NCBI RefSeq assembly: GCF_009870125.1
Contig: NC_046683.1
Coordinates: 6,572,001 to 6,636,000, forward strand
DNA: 64,000 nt
From: Drosophila pseudoobscura
Lineage: Eukaryota > Arthropoda > Insecta > Diptera > Drosophilidae
Reading direction: 5' to 3'
In this document: positions 1-12,750 of the stretch, piece by piece
Position numbering within the stretch: the stretch's first letter is position 1
Layout: every line of letters begins with the position of its first letter
The notes under the pieces: generated by a model
Seen by the model: the letters and a program-made list of their open reading frames with translations, nothing else
Database searches by the model: none
Told to the model about the DNA's origin: nothing
Translations under genes and position numbers: made by a program

Positions 1-3000
1 GCCTCTTTCATCAGTCTCGTATATTTACTCGCATATATATTTGGTCACATATCAAAATAAGTCTGATGATCCAATAAAGTGCTTATAGCGCGACGGTGGC
101 TTAAAGGGCTACCCTGCCCATGCCCCGGCCCCTACCCTGCTCTGGCATCTCTGCTAGCCCTTCCCCTTCTGCTGGCTGTCACATTAGTGACGCGCCGTAG
201 CCCAATATTTTACATAGCATACTTTTGCGGGCCGATGGCGAGGCTTGTAATGAAAATAAATGCGTTACATTTCAATACTTTCACGAGTGTGTGCCTGCCC
301 GAATCCCGTCGAATCCCGGCATCCATATTCGCACATGCAATTTTTGATTTATGTCCCTGTTTCGCTGTGTTCGTGTGTGCTGTGCGTGTGTGTGTTTTTG
401 ACATTTGTTCAGGACACGTGAAAATATTTCGAGTGCCGCCGAAACCGAAACCAAAAATGAAACTACTTCAGACAGTCAGTGGATGAATGCGTAACCGAAT
501 CGGAATCCGAAACCCATTTCCTCCCTCTCAAGGACTGCTATCTATTCCTGCACTCATACCCACACACACACACACGCATACATACGTATTTGAAGAAGGC
601 AAAAAGAAATGATTTATTTGTGGCATTTCTGGGACTTTCACAGACTTATTCTTCGACTGCTCCTGCTCCTGCTGCTGCTCCTAATACATTTTTCTCTTTT
701 CGGCATATTTGGCGCTCCATGCATGACAAATTGTTAGGAAAACGCAGCAGCAGCATCCACCATCCCACTCTCCCACCCCCCACGTGTGGCCTGCTCTTCA
801 GCCTGCTGCTTATCATCGAAATGTACTCAAGAAAATTCCACAAATAACGCGATGCCAGCTCCACTTGCACCAACTGCGTGGGCTTGCTTCCGCTCACTCG
901 AGGGGTGGTGCACAGTGGGGTGGGGCTGGGGTTAAGCAGAAGGTAATCGGTGGGGAGGGGGAGAATGGGACCCTGCATGCATGAACAGTTCATTGAGTTG
1001 ACATTGAGTGCTTGTGATTTATGTTGAATTTTTTCCCACTTCCACTGTCAAGAGCAGCCAAGGATCAAGGGAGCGAGCGGACGAGGATTGGCCTCGGAGT
1101 GTGGCACTCAGGGCTTAGCAGTAGGACGGAGGTGCAACATTGTGCGGGAGTGGGTTAGCGGACTGTTGTGTGGTTTGGCGATGCACAAAGGAAGTGTTAT
1201 AGAGGAAGCCTTCATTATCTTCAGAATAGAATTAGATATAAACTGCCAGAGGTAGATCGCGCCTGAGCTACAGCTCCGAACCACCCTCTGTCTCCTCCTG
1301 CTCTCCTGCCACACCACTCCATACTCTAGTCCGTTTTAGCCATCTATTTTGCAAGCCAAATTGCGTTTGCGTCATCATCAGTCGTCAGTCAAGACCAAGA
1401 CCATGGCGCTCCCGCTGCCGCTGCCTCACCGACCATCTCTCCGTTCAAAAACCATCTACGTTCCAATGCTCGTCTGACTGACGACTGAGTTGCCATATAT
1501 TCAAACTAAATGTGTCACGTCCAAACAACAAAAATTTCATTTATATTCGCATATACCAACAAAAAAAACAATCGCACACAAAAATTTAAACAGAAAAAAA
1601 GGAAGGAATGCGAGCGACTGTGGTCGACCCTTAAGATACCCTTGCAGATTCATCGCTTTCAAATATATAAAGCAGTTTGAAGGCCTAGATATGAATACAA
1701 AAATTTAGTTTTGATCTTCCGTTTTTGTCAGTCAGGATTTTGAAAAATGAAGACTTCCACTGATTGAACTGCATCCACTGTAGTCATCTATTGATACACA
1801 ATACCCTTCTCTGTAAGGGCATTTTAAAGAAAAAACTCGTAGTGGAAGAGGAAGCTGTCCAGAAGATGAAGAAAAAAATGGCAAGAAGCAAAAGAAAATG
1901 GTAGGAAAAAAAGGCAGGCAGAAGTAGAAGCGGGAAACGTTATAAACTTTAAGCGAATGGAATGGGCCTGAGGTCGGACTTGGTGGGGGGATTGAGATTC
2001 TGGGTGGTGTGAGAAATCCGCTTTGGTTTATTTGAAATGTGAAGCAATTTGGGGCAAATGCATGTGACGATGGCAGCACACCCCCGAGCCTCTCCCCCCA
2101 CCTATTGGCGGGGCAGTGTGCGAAATGGTTACAAATTATGTGCAGCATAAGTTGAGGCGCTGCCGCCGCTGCTACCTCAGTCTCCTTTTTTTTTGCACTC
2201 CCCTTTACTCCTTCGCTGTGTGGGGCGTTTTAAGCAGCCACTTCCTGCCACGCCCCATCGCCAGCAGCGGCGGCAACAAATCAACGGAAGCGGAAGTGGC
2301 AATGGAAATGGAAATGCGACAGCGACAGCGAATGAAGCGAAGCCGCAAAAGGTGTGAAAAATGCAAGACAGAGAGGAAAGCAGATGAAAAATCACAAAAA
2401 TGTTAGCGTTAGTCACAAACAGAATTGTGCAGAGGAAGAGGAAGAGGCGGGGGCGGAGGATAAGGTGTTGCGACTATGTGGAGTCCTTGCGGTTGTCCAT
2501 CAGTCGAGATCGGAAGCAATGAAAGTGGAGGTATGTAACTTTCGAGAATCGGAATTGGGAGCAGATGAATGAAGTGTTATATGTGATGTAGGAAACCATA
2601 AGAAAAGGCTTGAAATGAATGCAACACTCTCCATTTGTACCCACTGCACATGCAACTTTTAGCCTTTACCCCTTCCCATTCCTTTTGACTTTCCGCGCTT
2701 CCTCCTACAAATCTCTGCACTGGAAGTTTCTTTTTTGATTTATGCTAATTTAAATGCGCTCCATATACATATATTTTTTCGCTTTTGTCACCATTTTGTA
2801 GTCGACGCCCTTATTCCAAAGCTCGCGTTGCTACTGGCACCCAGGAGTGTGAAAACACACGCAATTTCTTCCACATAATGAGATATCCTTTAAAAGAGCA
2901 AACTTATTGTATTCTTAAGCAGATTTCTTGATCTGTTCCTTCTTGTTATAATAATAATGGTCCAAACTCTTTTTGAATATAGGGTATATGTTAATTAGAA

Positions 3001-5352
3001 GGAACAGGGATCGTATAGTTCCTGATCTTGAATGGAAAGCGTAGCTTCAGATCCCTCGGACATGGAAACCCTCTAGAAGCTAGATCAACAGGTACTTCTA
3101 GGCGAAAATTATGATTTCCGTAAAGTAAATTCGAGAATATTCCCCCACAATCATCTCCTGGTGACGTTTGATGCACACATCCACGACTAATCGTAGTTAA
3201 TCTTTATCAGCTAAGATCCAGACAGCGGGGCAGCCTTTCTGGGACCATAGTTAAAGTCAATCTGTACAAACTTTCGAATGGTAAACCCTATGTACACATG
3301 GTGTACGTCCGATGGGGAACGGAACACTTACCGGCATCCCGGAGGGCAGTGCACAGTCCATAGCCCTAAGCCAATAAGCCAGCCACTTTGCCAGAGAGTT
3401 ATCCAAGGCGCCCAGCGGGAGGACAACGGTGGAGAGAATTGGGCTCTGGTTTGGGTTTGGGTTTGGGAAAGGGAAAGGATCCGTCAAACGGAAATCAGAT
3501 ATGTGTCTGCTGCTGTTCTTCGGGTGTTGGCATTTCTTTCACGAAAGCACAGTCCGTCAAAACTAATGTCGAGCGGCTCTGAGACCTCCCCTCTACGCAA
3601 ATACGGTAGTGGGATTCTCCGCAGCCCCGAGGGGCCAAGCGACTGTCTCACTGTTTCCTTTTCGGGGTAGACCGCAATAGGTCTCCCAACTCGACCTTTA
3701 AGTGTGTCATTTTATGGGCAACCCTCGGGTGTGCCCCAACCCTCACCCCTCCCGCTACCGACGCCGTACAACCCTTTCGCACCCACACACTTTCTCGGTT
3801 ATGCAAAAATGTAAAATTTTTATTGTTCGTGTTTTTCTTTTATTGCCAGCGGGCGGGCGTTCGCCGGCGCATCTTCATCCGTTGATCTGTCGCACCCCAC
3901 ACCGCACTTTTCTTTCTTTCCGACTTTTTCTCTCCCTTTCGTTTTCTCTGCGGCTATCTCCTTCTCTGTCCGTCTCCCTCCACGTTTTTGAGTCTGACTT
4001 TTCGACTTTTCCCACATGTCGTATCAGCGGCTTTTCTCGCGTGGCTTTTACCCAATGCCTCGTCCCCGTCCGGTCCGTCTCATCCACTGTCCTGCCGCTT
4101 CGTTGTCCTGCCCCCCCGTTTTCCGTCCATCCCCACTACGAGGACCTTCCTCGCTTCGTTTTTCCCCTTTTTTTTTAAACTTCGTTTTCGGGCGATTTTA
4201 GCAGTGCGCGATTTTCAACGCATTGCCCGCAGGGGATGTCTCCCGCCCCTCGACTCCTCCACATGGGTTCCATATTATTTCGCATTTAAAAATAGATTTG
4301 CATTTGTATAAGTGTGCATATATGTATATGTGTATATTTGTGTGTATGCATGTGTTTGTGTTTGGCGTGCCCAATTGATTTATGGTTTTTTTAAATAAGC
4401 AAAAAAAGTCTTCCCGAAAAGGTTGCGCCACGGGGGCAGTGGAAAGGTGCTGCAACAGATACTAGAAGAGCAACAGAGATGGATAGAAACTGATAGAGAG
4501 GGTGGCAAGAGGGTGGCCGTGTTAAGAGTGTGGGGTGGAAAGGGGTAAGCTCTTCGCTTGTTGTTGTTTACTCTTTTGCGGTTATTTTGCGGCTTTTCTT
4601 TTTGGCGCGTTTTTTACCCTCGCCATCGAATCGCGTCCGTGTCTAGGACCGTGTCCGTGTCCGCGTCCGCGACCGCATACACATCCGTACGCCTGTCCAT
4701 GGCGGCTTATTGACTTTTTAACTGATCCTTCGGGTGTAATTGTAGTTATTGTTGGCATTTTTCCCTCACAAGAACATGCCCGAGGATGCGTGGGTCGTCT
4801 GTGCAGAGAGGCCAGATCTGGCACTGTGAGAGATATTACGATTCCAAAAGATTTCTAGCTTTGTAGAATGTCAAGATATCTTGATTTGGTCAGATAGTCC
4901 GATAGAGTCAACATATGGTTGATTCTTTGAGCTCTAAGTAAGAGACAGAGAACCAAGTATCTTAATATTTATCAGCTCTGAAGTCCTAAAGCTCAAATAA
5001 GGCCAACTAATGTCAGTCCCTTTAAAACGAAGCATCTTTCAGTAAATTAATTATCTACTACAATCAATCTGAAACATTTCACATGAAAATGTGAGCGACT
5101 TGGAACGTACATGTATATCGTTTCCATGTTTTCCGATAACTAATATGATTACCAATATTAGATTTCGATATCAATCAATTCAGTACGAACACAAAGGTAT
5201 CCTGTTTGAAAAGAGAAATTGAAAAGATAGTTGGCTTTTGTCGAAAATTTCTAATGTCCGTCAACTTGAGTCTCCAAATCTTTTAAGCATTTTATTAGTT
5301 TCGGAAATTACAAATTACAAAGCAACACAAATCTTTCACAGATTTTTCAAAA
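1..5352. other. Non-coding low-complexity stretch before the first membrane gene
   Basis: I see no convincing gene. The stretch alternates GC-rich low-complexity DNA with short AT-rich pieces. It has CA/GT runs near 560 and 4320, C-rich and T-rich tracts around 3700-4170, and an imperfect TACCC/GGGTA type inverted repeat near 1801-1822. About 500 AT-rich bases at 4860-5352 lead into the gene at 5353 and probably hold its promoter and leader, but no TATA box was clear. A minus-strand open frame at 2991-3176 lacks an ATG and was not accepted. Confidence 0.5.
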
Positions 5353-5902
5353 ATGTTGCCTGGGTGGAAGAGATTTTATGTCGTGGCCCTGAGCATGACC
5401 AACCTGTTGTTCCTGATACTCACCCAGCCGGTAGCGGACAAATTTAAGCGCCATCCCGAGAAAGTCGATAAAAATGACTCGTACGTCATAATGGTGGTCC
5501 AAACAATCCAAGTGTTTTTGTATATAGCAGCACAAATACTGCTAGCTCGGCACATCGTTGTGAGTAGTCGAATTTTGTCCTTAATCAATGGGAAACATCG
5601 TTCAACCTGATGTGTGCGTCTGCCTGCAGGAATTCTTGATTTTGACTCTTTTTTTACTGTGGAACTGTACCATCCAGATTATTCTGAGCAGTGGATATCT
5701 GATATTTACCATACTCTATGGCCATGCCGACCCACTAGTCATGAGCCTGGCTATCTTAGATATAAGTACGTATACAGCGATCCTCGATGTCCACCTAACC
5801 AATGTGACTTCTTTAGCATTTTTAGTGGTCGGCTTAGTGTTCTGGAACGTGGCCGAAGAGTATTTACAGATGGGTATTCAAGAAGACTTTATAGATCAAT
5901 GA
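5353..5902 (+). CDS. Small four-helix membrane protein, family copy A (three exons)
   Basis: Read as exons 5353-5559, 5630-5765 and 5817-5902, giving about 142 aa. Intron 1 (70 nt) lies after codon 69 in phase 0, with donor GTGAGT and acceptor CTGCAG. Intron 2 (51 nt) is in phase 1, with donor GTACGT and acceptor TTTAG. Four hydrophobic segments fall at about residues 8-25, 44-65, 71-99 and 105-126, and the C-terminal tail is acidic, ending IDQ. There is no cleavable signal peptide, so a multi-pass membrane location is likely. The start is the first ATG and aligns with copy C at 32842. AATAAA follows the stop by about 130 bases. The short intron 2 has no stop and keeps frame, so a retained form would be 17 aa longer. 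The layout resembles insect small tetraspan families of unknown function such as DUF4728, but membership is untested. Role unknown. Confidence 0.75.
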
Positions 5903-6030
5903 ATTAAATTCAATATTTCATGTGAAACGCGAGAACTCTATAAATACTTACTATGCTTCTTCGTCAATTCAAATTTTGTAACATTCATGCATGTCTTCTG
6001 ACACTTTTGAAATCAATGACCCAATCGTCC

Positions 6031-6036
6031 AATAAA
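6031..6036 (+). terminator. Poly(A) signal AATAAA of copy A
   Basis: A canonical AATAAA lies 129 bases after the stop codon of the gene at 5353-5902, in AT-rich sequence and followed by a TTTG-rich stretch. It is the first AATAAA downstream and is the likely 3' end signal. Confidence 0.6.
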
Positions 6037-9000
6037 AGTTTGATACATAAACAAACATGTAAATTGAAATATCTTTTCCTTTTGAATTCAAGCCTCTTTC
6101 CTGGCCCACTCTCCTTCTGCAAGAGCCCCTTCTGCCCAAGGATATTGTCACTAAGAAAGGAAAGGCAGCCAATGAGAGGATGAGCAACAGAATGAAGAGA
6201 AAACAAACAACAATACACAAATAAATTGATGTCATTTTCGTTTTCGTTACGTCTCAAATGGAATTAGTGGCACGCTAAAAAAAGACTAGCAAAGGGAAGG
6301 CGCACAGAAGGGGAACCATTCTGTGGAGTCGCAGTCGCAGACGAGAGACTGAAGAAGGACAAATCCAAACGAGACCCCTGCCAAAGCTCCATTTTATCAA
6401 GAGCAGCAGAAAGAAGGAATAAAAAATACCAACGGAGGAGGCAAGGAAAAGCAGTGGCAGAGGCAGTGGAAAACAGACGGCAGGAGATGGCAATGAAAAC
6501 GCAGATAAACATATTCGCGAATTTGTTATTATCAGAAAAATATTGCGCAAATAAAGCCAGGGACAGGGGGTGGATGGGGATTGTGATTGCTACAGCGGCT
6601 TAAACGAAACGAACGTATGCAAAATATTTGTGAGCCCCGTGAGGTGGTTGGGTTGGGTTTTGGGGGGGGCGGGTATATGGGGCGTTAATTCCCCAGTGAC
6701 TGCATGTGACGCGCTTTGCATGCGGTTTGAGCGCGTTGTATGTTTGAGAGGGGGGGTGTATGTGTCACTGAAGGAGGAGGGTCGTTCGGGTGGGGATGAT
6801 GTGGGAAGGTGGCAGAGCATTGTGATGGCTAGGGGTTGGGCAGGGTGTCGCAAATTAGTTAAAAAGCCAAACCCAGACAATCAAAGATCAAAACTTTTTG
6901 ATAGGCAAATGCCTCTCAATGGGAATACGCGTATATTTGTGTGTGTGTGTGCGTGTGTGTGTGAGGGAGTATCATGTGTGCCATGTGTGTGGGTTGATAC
7001 TTTTATTACGGTTGTTGTTTCCTCTTAAGACCCGTTACTGTCAGAAGTCAAATGGCAGGCGACTTGTGTGGTTTGAGTTTGATTCCAAACGGAATTGATC
7101 GCTTTATCTGTCGTTCTGTATCTGTATTTGTTAGAAGGCATAAAATGGGGGTAAATGCTATGCTAAAAGTCCTTAATGGGATGCTGAGGCTGTCTGAAGG
7201 AAGGGAAGGGAAAGGAATGAGAAGTTCAGATTTCTCTTCAAGCCATGAAGGATAATAGATTGTAGCTTGGATGAAAGAAAAAATTAACCCAAAATTGAAG
7301 GGAAATATATTAATGGGAACTTAAACTTAATACAATGAACCATCGAATAACCTGGCAAATCTATATTATTGAGGAATTTATATAAAATAATGCGGACGAA
7401 AGCCGACAAATATACGTATGAATAATGCGAAAAATAAACTGAAGAATATGCAGCATCTTAATAGATTTTCAAGCTCTATTTCGGAGCAAAGTGGAGGACG
7501 CAGTAGGACTCATGGGAAAATTGCTCAAAGGATAGTTTGGCGGAAAGTATAAACCACAAGGATAGAGAAAACATAAGTGGCAGCCTCCATATCACCCACG
7601 AACCAACAACCGAATACGAGTACTCCACAGAGCAGCACTTTCAATTAGGGAAAATTCTTAATTGCCGAACGATCCATTTCACAGCCACACCTCCCCCCCA
7701 CCATCCCCTGTCAAAGCAGACACGCCACTCCCCCTCCCCATCCGTACCGCCGCATGGGCGGAGGCGCGTGTTGTTTGTCAAAAATATTTAACGCGTAAGT
7801 GGAAAATTGTAAAAACAACGAAAATGAGCAACAAAATTTCGATGGGGCAGAAAAAAAAGAAAAAACGCTCGAAAAAAATGTAAAAATTATCAAAAGAAAA
7901 TGAAAATTTGTATACAAACCACCCAGGAACATTGATAACGCCTGTATAAACCACCCACCCACCGACCAACCACCCGGTGAAGTGAAACACCGACACCCCC
8001 TCCCTCTTCCCACCCCCCCTACCGCTCAATGGTAGAGCCTTCACCTTTACCAGCGAAACGTGCAAATGGACTTTTGGGTGCGTTGACTGACTGACTTAAC
8101 CACCCCCCTCCCCCCGTCAATGCTCCACAGACAACATGCCTGATGCCTCACCCCGAGTGCCGTCCCTCCGCAGGCCCATCGTCATCACTCAAATGCAAAA
8201 TGGCGATTATTCATAAATCATTAAACACCATTTGGCAGGCGCTGCACAGGGGGTTGGGGGTGTCCTAAGCTACAGGGGGCGAGCTTGGAGGGGGAAGGAC
8301 CACTGCTGCCTTAAACATTTTTATCGCTTTTCCAACAAACTGGCAAAGAAAAATTCCTAATGAGCCAAAAGCAAAAGCCAAAAAAATGGTCAAAAAAAAG
8401 TTAAAAAACTTCGGAAAAAATCAAAGGCCGTTTCCTGTCGGGGAGTGCCATGAAGATGGGTAGTTACAAGGGGGGTGAGCGATGCGCGGGGGTTGGTTCG
8501 GGAGAATTTCGCGGGCTTTTTAACAGGGCGCCCAGGCATAAGACACCAAAACGGGGTCCGTGGAACGGGGGTGACCGTGGACCGAGGCCCAGTCAAGACA
8601 TTAAAAATTTTGTTTGATACTTTGGTCGTTGCTTCACTCTACCACCCACCCACTCACACTCCTCTCCACCCCGCCGTACTCCTTCTTCTGCTGCACCGCG
8701 TATGCCACCACTTACATCACTTCAAGTTCTCTGTGTTCCCCGACCACCGCACGGCCGCTGTTCTGGTCGTTTGATTTCCGCTTCCGTTTGCCGTTGAGAT
8801 TAAAAAACATTTTCGTGCGTTTTTTCCCTCATTTCCCTGATGTTTTTTAGCCACGACGCCGGCCAGCGTGGCTCTTGCCTCCTTTTGCCTTGTCTCGTTT
8901 ACGTATCGTTGGACTACGACCACGGATACGGATACGACCGCGGATACGGCTATGGCTATGGCTTGGCTACGGTTGCGTCTCTATCTGTGAGATACATTAA

Positions 9001-9493
9001 ATTAAAAATTCATCTTTAATCAAAAATTATTGTTGGCATGCACAAGACAAAGTAGCGACAGCGACAGCGACGGCGCCTAGGTGGGCTCGCAGCTCATCTA
9101 CAGGGATAGATTGGGATTGGGCTCTGGGCTTGGACTCTGGGCTCGGAATTGGCGTTGGGTTTGGGTAAGCACTGGGCAAACATAGTTGACAATATATCAA
9201 ATTTGTTGGCATCTCCGCGGAGGAAGGTGGAGTCGCCGGCCGGGAGACGCCATATTGTAATTGCTCTCGTTGCTTTGGTTTGGTATTTGGGTTCTCCTGG
9301 GAATGGGAATAGGTATGGGAAAGTAGGAGAGTACTGTCCGTACTGAGTACGGAAAGATCTAGCAAAACAATCGATATGTGATTCCTGACTTATTGTACAA
9401 TTCGGTAAATTCGTAGGCAGACTAGGCAATACACCCCCTTAAGCTGAGCCATTGTATAATTTTCCCCTCTCAAGTAAGTAATCAGCAGAGAGC
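6037..9493. other. Intergenic or intronic filler with GT microsatellite
   Basis: No supported gene. The stretch holds a GT/GC-type dinucleotide run at about 6939-6963, G-rich tracts near 6600-6800, C-rich tracts around 7690-8110, and several long purine/pyrimidine asymmetric pieces. Open frames here are shadows of low complexity: proline, serine or glycine runs without ATG context, splice partners or a poly(A) signal. Confidence 0.5.
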
Positions 9494-9800
9494 CGCTGAA
9501 ACCTGAAGGTTTGGTTCTTTTTTCCTACAGGCAGTGCGTCATCTAATCCTGAACGTTTGATGCACTTTCGCTTCGCAGGCATTTGATAAAGCAGTGAGGT
9601 TCTGAAACCTGAAGGTTTGGTTCACTTTCGCTTCACAAGCAAGTGATCAAGCAGTGCGGCTCTGAAACCTGAACGTTTGGTTGACTTTCGCTTCGCAGGC
9701 AAGTGATCAAGCAGTGCGGCTCTGAAACCTGAACATTTGGTTCACTTTCGCTTCGGAAGGAAGTTATCAAGCAGTGAGGTTCTGAAACCTTAAAGCTCGG
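9494..9800. repeat. 60-bp tandem repeat (minisatellite), about five copies
   Basis: The unit beginning TCTGAAACCTGAA recurs at 9601, 9661, 9721 and 9781, which is exactly 60 bases apart. A diverged unit starts at 9541 and a partial one near 9494, spaced about 47 bases. Central copies differ at only a few positions; the edge copies are decayed. The period equals 20 codons. One minus-strand frame is open through most copies but is broken by TGA in one and TAG in the outermost, so coding is unlikely now. Confidence 0.85.
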
Positions 9801-10671
9801 ATCGTTTTATTATAAAAGATATTTGACTTTAAATATTCTTATATGAAATACTCGTATACCCATAAAAAGATGAACACTGGAATCGTTAGTAGGTCCATCA
9901 GCCCATATTTCTAAATTGAAGGCCTTTTATTTATATTATAACTGTATTAACCTTAGGAGAATATACACATGCACATACATGTATGTATGTATGTACATTT
10001 TATCGATTGAATTCTGGGGAAATTTCAAAGTTAATACCAAGATTCTGTCACAAGGATTACCTCGCAAGACTTGGTTAATTGCGTAGTCTCCGTTTCCCAC
10101 TCCGTTAAGGCTTCAGTCCACAATTTCAACTTAATTAAATGCGTTTTTAATACTTTTGGCTTGCCGGCAAACAGACAGAGATGGCGAGGACGGTAAGACA
10201 TAGGCATCGGCAGCCACTGCCGCACATTTACATTAATGTTCATATGTGTGTTGTTTGGCCAAGGAAAAAGAAGCCAACAAACTTTTCCCAAACGCTTTTC
10301 CCAGGCAGTGGAAAAGCGAAGAGACATGTGTGTGGGACCAAAAATAAAGTTGATTAAAATTTGAAAGATTTTTGACAGTTATTATGCGCCAGCGGCTGGG
10401 TAAACGGAGCCAAACTTCTGCCATGTGTCAATATTGAAAGTTAGACTTGGCTCTGGCTCCCGCCACCACCACCCGTTGATACCACGAAGGTATCAGGATT
10501 TTAAAATGATGCATACACGACAGAATGGGTGGTATTTTGCTTATCTTCTATTCACAGGTCATTTTTTTACCGAGTTTCTATGGAAAAACTCTTTTCATTT
10601 ATTCCTCATGGCTTTAAAATAAATTTAAAATACAATTTTGAACAAAAAAACGATCGATTTGTAAAGGCAGC
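9801..10671. other. AT-rich stretch without a supported gene
   Basis: Holds ATGT-type short repeats near 9970-9995 and a 38-codon hydrophobic plus-strand frame ending at 10622, right at an AATAAA-like AAAATAAA. That frame has an ATG pair near 10506 but no other support and is not called. Confidence 0.4.
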
Positions 10672-10831
10672 TTAGACTTTTTTCTCCCTTCCTTCTAGTG
10701 GATCTTCCTCTAGCTCTGTTTGGACTTCATCCAGTTCCAAATTATAGCCAATGTTCGCTATAGTCCGTTCCGACTGTATGGGATCGTTTGTGGGCCATAA
10801 AAACCGCACACACGGCACTGGCGGCGGAAAA
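10672..10831 (-). CDS. Candidate terminal coding exon, unknown protein
   Basis: A minus-strand frame of 52 codons ends in TAA at 10672-10674. The residues are not low complexity: a proline-rich start (PPPVPC), then a hydrophilic acidic stretch with NIGYNLELDEV and a lysine-rich end (GREKKV). A plausible acceptor, TTCATCTGCAG, sits just upstream at 10832-10842 and would enter the frame in phase 2. The frame stays open a further 33 bases upstream, to a TAA, but contains no ATG, so a start in an upstream exon is required. I could not find that exon with confidence between 10845 and 12400. It could be the last exon of a small nested gene or of the presumed minus-strand host gene. I do not recognise the protein. 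Confidence 0.4.
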
Positions 10832-12432
10832 CTGCAGATGAAGTAGCTTCGCTCGATATAAAATTACATTTTATAGCGTTGAGTATGCTGTGGTGGATGG
10901 TGGATGGAGACGAAGATGGCAAGTGAGATGCGAATTGTGAGTGGGAGGGGGAATGGGGGCTGGTTTAAGCCACAGCAAGGACACATACCGACTAATAAGG
11001 CTGGTTCAATTTAATGAGCAGACGTCGCAACTTTCCGCTACGTTGGACGCGTTAAACTAATCAACGCAGCACCACCCTGTCACCCCCCCGGACAGCTTCA
11101 ACAGTTGTTTGTTTGTCTGCTCAATTGCTTGTTAACATTTTGCGCAATTTGGGAAGGTCGGCAGAGGCAGGCAGCGGCAGGGGCATTGGTAGAGGGGCCC
11201 CACCACGCGGTAGTGGGGGAGTGCTGCAGCCTAAACTACCTGCAAACATGAAAAAAAACAAAAAAAAAACCAGAAACCAATTGAGCGTGCCCTCTACTTG
11301 TATGTGTGTGTGCGCCAGTACACTGGGACAAATATTTGCTACAATCGAGTTATTATTCTGGAAGAGAGTGATTTCAAAACCAAGAAGCTAAGCAAAAGGA
11401 CTTCAGAAAGAATAGGGGTATTTTCATTTCGATAAACATCTTTGAGACTGAAGATTGGTCGTTTTTTGTGGTGAATATTCGCTTTACGTTAATTAGGGAA
11501 GCGTCAAATGATATCTGAGCTATCAGAAATATTCAGCTATTTACGGATTTATAATCAAGTATGAATAATCCCCAATATAGGTAATTGCTGAAGAGCTGCA
11601 AGAATCTCAAACTCAAGAATATATTTCCCATTATTAACATCACATTGTTGAAAATAAAAGCAAGAATCAGAGGTATAGTAATTTTCAAAGTTTCAAATCA
11701 AAAAATTCAATCATCTACAAACTGTTTTCATTCCACATTCTATATAAATACTTTTTCCGTTCAGTGTAGCCGCATGTTGTGTGTGTGGGTGTGTGTGTGT
11801 GGCTCCTGTTGATGGCCGCTGGCCTGTAGAAAGTCATAAAATTTTATAGTTCTGTGGAGCGGGAGGTAGTGGACAGTCAGTCAGGCGGTGTCGATGACTG
11901 GGTCCGAATAGGAATTGGTTTCAGAGTGGGGGTGGCACTGGAAGTGGTACGGGTGGAGCTTGGGGGTTGGGGTCACTGCGGTTCGACCATGTGTTATGAC
12001 TGTGAACTAATCGCCACAGCGTTTTCGGTTCGCCTTGGGCCAGTTAATGAAATGGCCGGTCCAAATGAATGCCGGACTGCTGCGAGGGTGGGACTAGAAT
12101 TGAAACCAAGACAGAAAGACAGACGGAAACACGGAACTGGATATAAAGACGAGACGGAGTCTGACCTGGCCTGGGGCCAGCAGGCAATTAAAAGCCAGAA
12201 GAGTGGCGGGGTCACTGAAATGAAGATGTCTTTAAGACATTTACCAAAAGGTCAACCAATTGTCCAGCCCAGGGAGTACCATTCAAGCATGGGAGTTCCA
12301 GAAGCATTCCATAAGAGCCCCATCAAATCATGCTGCATGCGCTTAAATAGTATCTATTGATTTGACAGGGGATCCACAAGAATCAGTTAACTAAGGGACT
12401 GTCTAATTATATTTTTCAGAATTCAATCTAGA
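10832..12432. other. Stretch with no convincing gene
   Basis: GC-rich and G-run sequence at 11100-11260, an AT-rich island at 11400-11760, a GT microsatellite near 11776-11805, and G-rich filler to 12200. A TATAAAA on the minus strand near 10870 might be a promoter for the 10.7 kb exon, but no suitable ATG follows. At 12403-12420 there is a good acceptor (CTAATTATATTTTTCAG) just before the small ORF at 12433. Confidence 0.4.
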
Positions 12433-12600
12433 ATGTCTGAGCTAGAACGAGTTTCCATCATCAAAAAGCAGATAAATACACGCCTCAGGACGACAGTGGA
12501 AACGCAGAATCAGACGATGTACAATGGTGCCACTCGAAAATTTCAGTCAAAGTCGCCGCCAAGATGGCTTATTTCCAGGGCTCTAGGTGACGTCCTGTAG
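12433..12600 (+). CDS. 55-aa small ORF downstream of a strong splice acceptor
   Basis: ATG to TAG encodes 55 aa with mixed, basic composition. It starts MSELERVSIIKKQ, continues through a Thr/Gln-rich middle, and ends near PPRWLISRALGDVL. It has no signal peptide and no membrane helix, and about 11 Arg/Lys against 4 Asp/Glu. The frame is also open upstream through four codons to the acceptor TTTTTCAG at 12411-12420, which has a CTAAT branch-like sequence, so the ATG may be internal to an exon. No upstream coding exon could be fixed. It converges on the damaged membrane gene at 12751-13335, 150 bases away. Length alone could arise by chance; composition and the acceptor are the support. Function unknown. 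Confidence 0.35.
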   Translation: MSELERVSIIKKQINTRLRTTVETQNQTMYNGATRKFQSKSPPRWLISRALGDVL

Positions 12601-12688
12601 AAGTTCCATATGTACAAAACCTAGGGCCTCGAAACAGCAGAAGATTGGAGATTATAGGTAACAAATTTTTCAATTGTTCATTAATATC

Positions 12689-12694
12689 TTTATT
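12689..12694 (-). terminator. Poly(A) signal AATAAA of the damaged copy B
   Basis: On the minus strand AATAAA follows the TGA at 12751-12753 by 56 bases. This is a typical short Drosophila 3' UTR distance and supports the locus as a former or present transcription unit. Confidence 0.6.
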
Positions 12695-12750
12695 CGGCCA
12701 CTCCCGTTGCTCGTTGAAAGCTTGAAACAAAGTGAGGCCTACTTTTTACT

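Noticed and set aside
2991..3176. 61-codon minus-strand frame with three cysteines
   Set aside because: No ATG, no convincing acceptor, and no downstream poly(A) signal.
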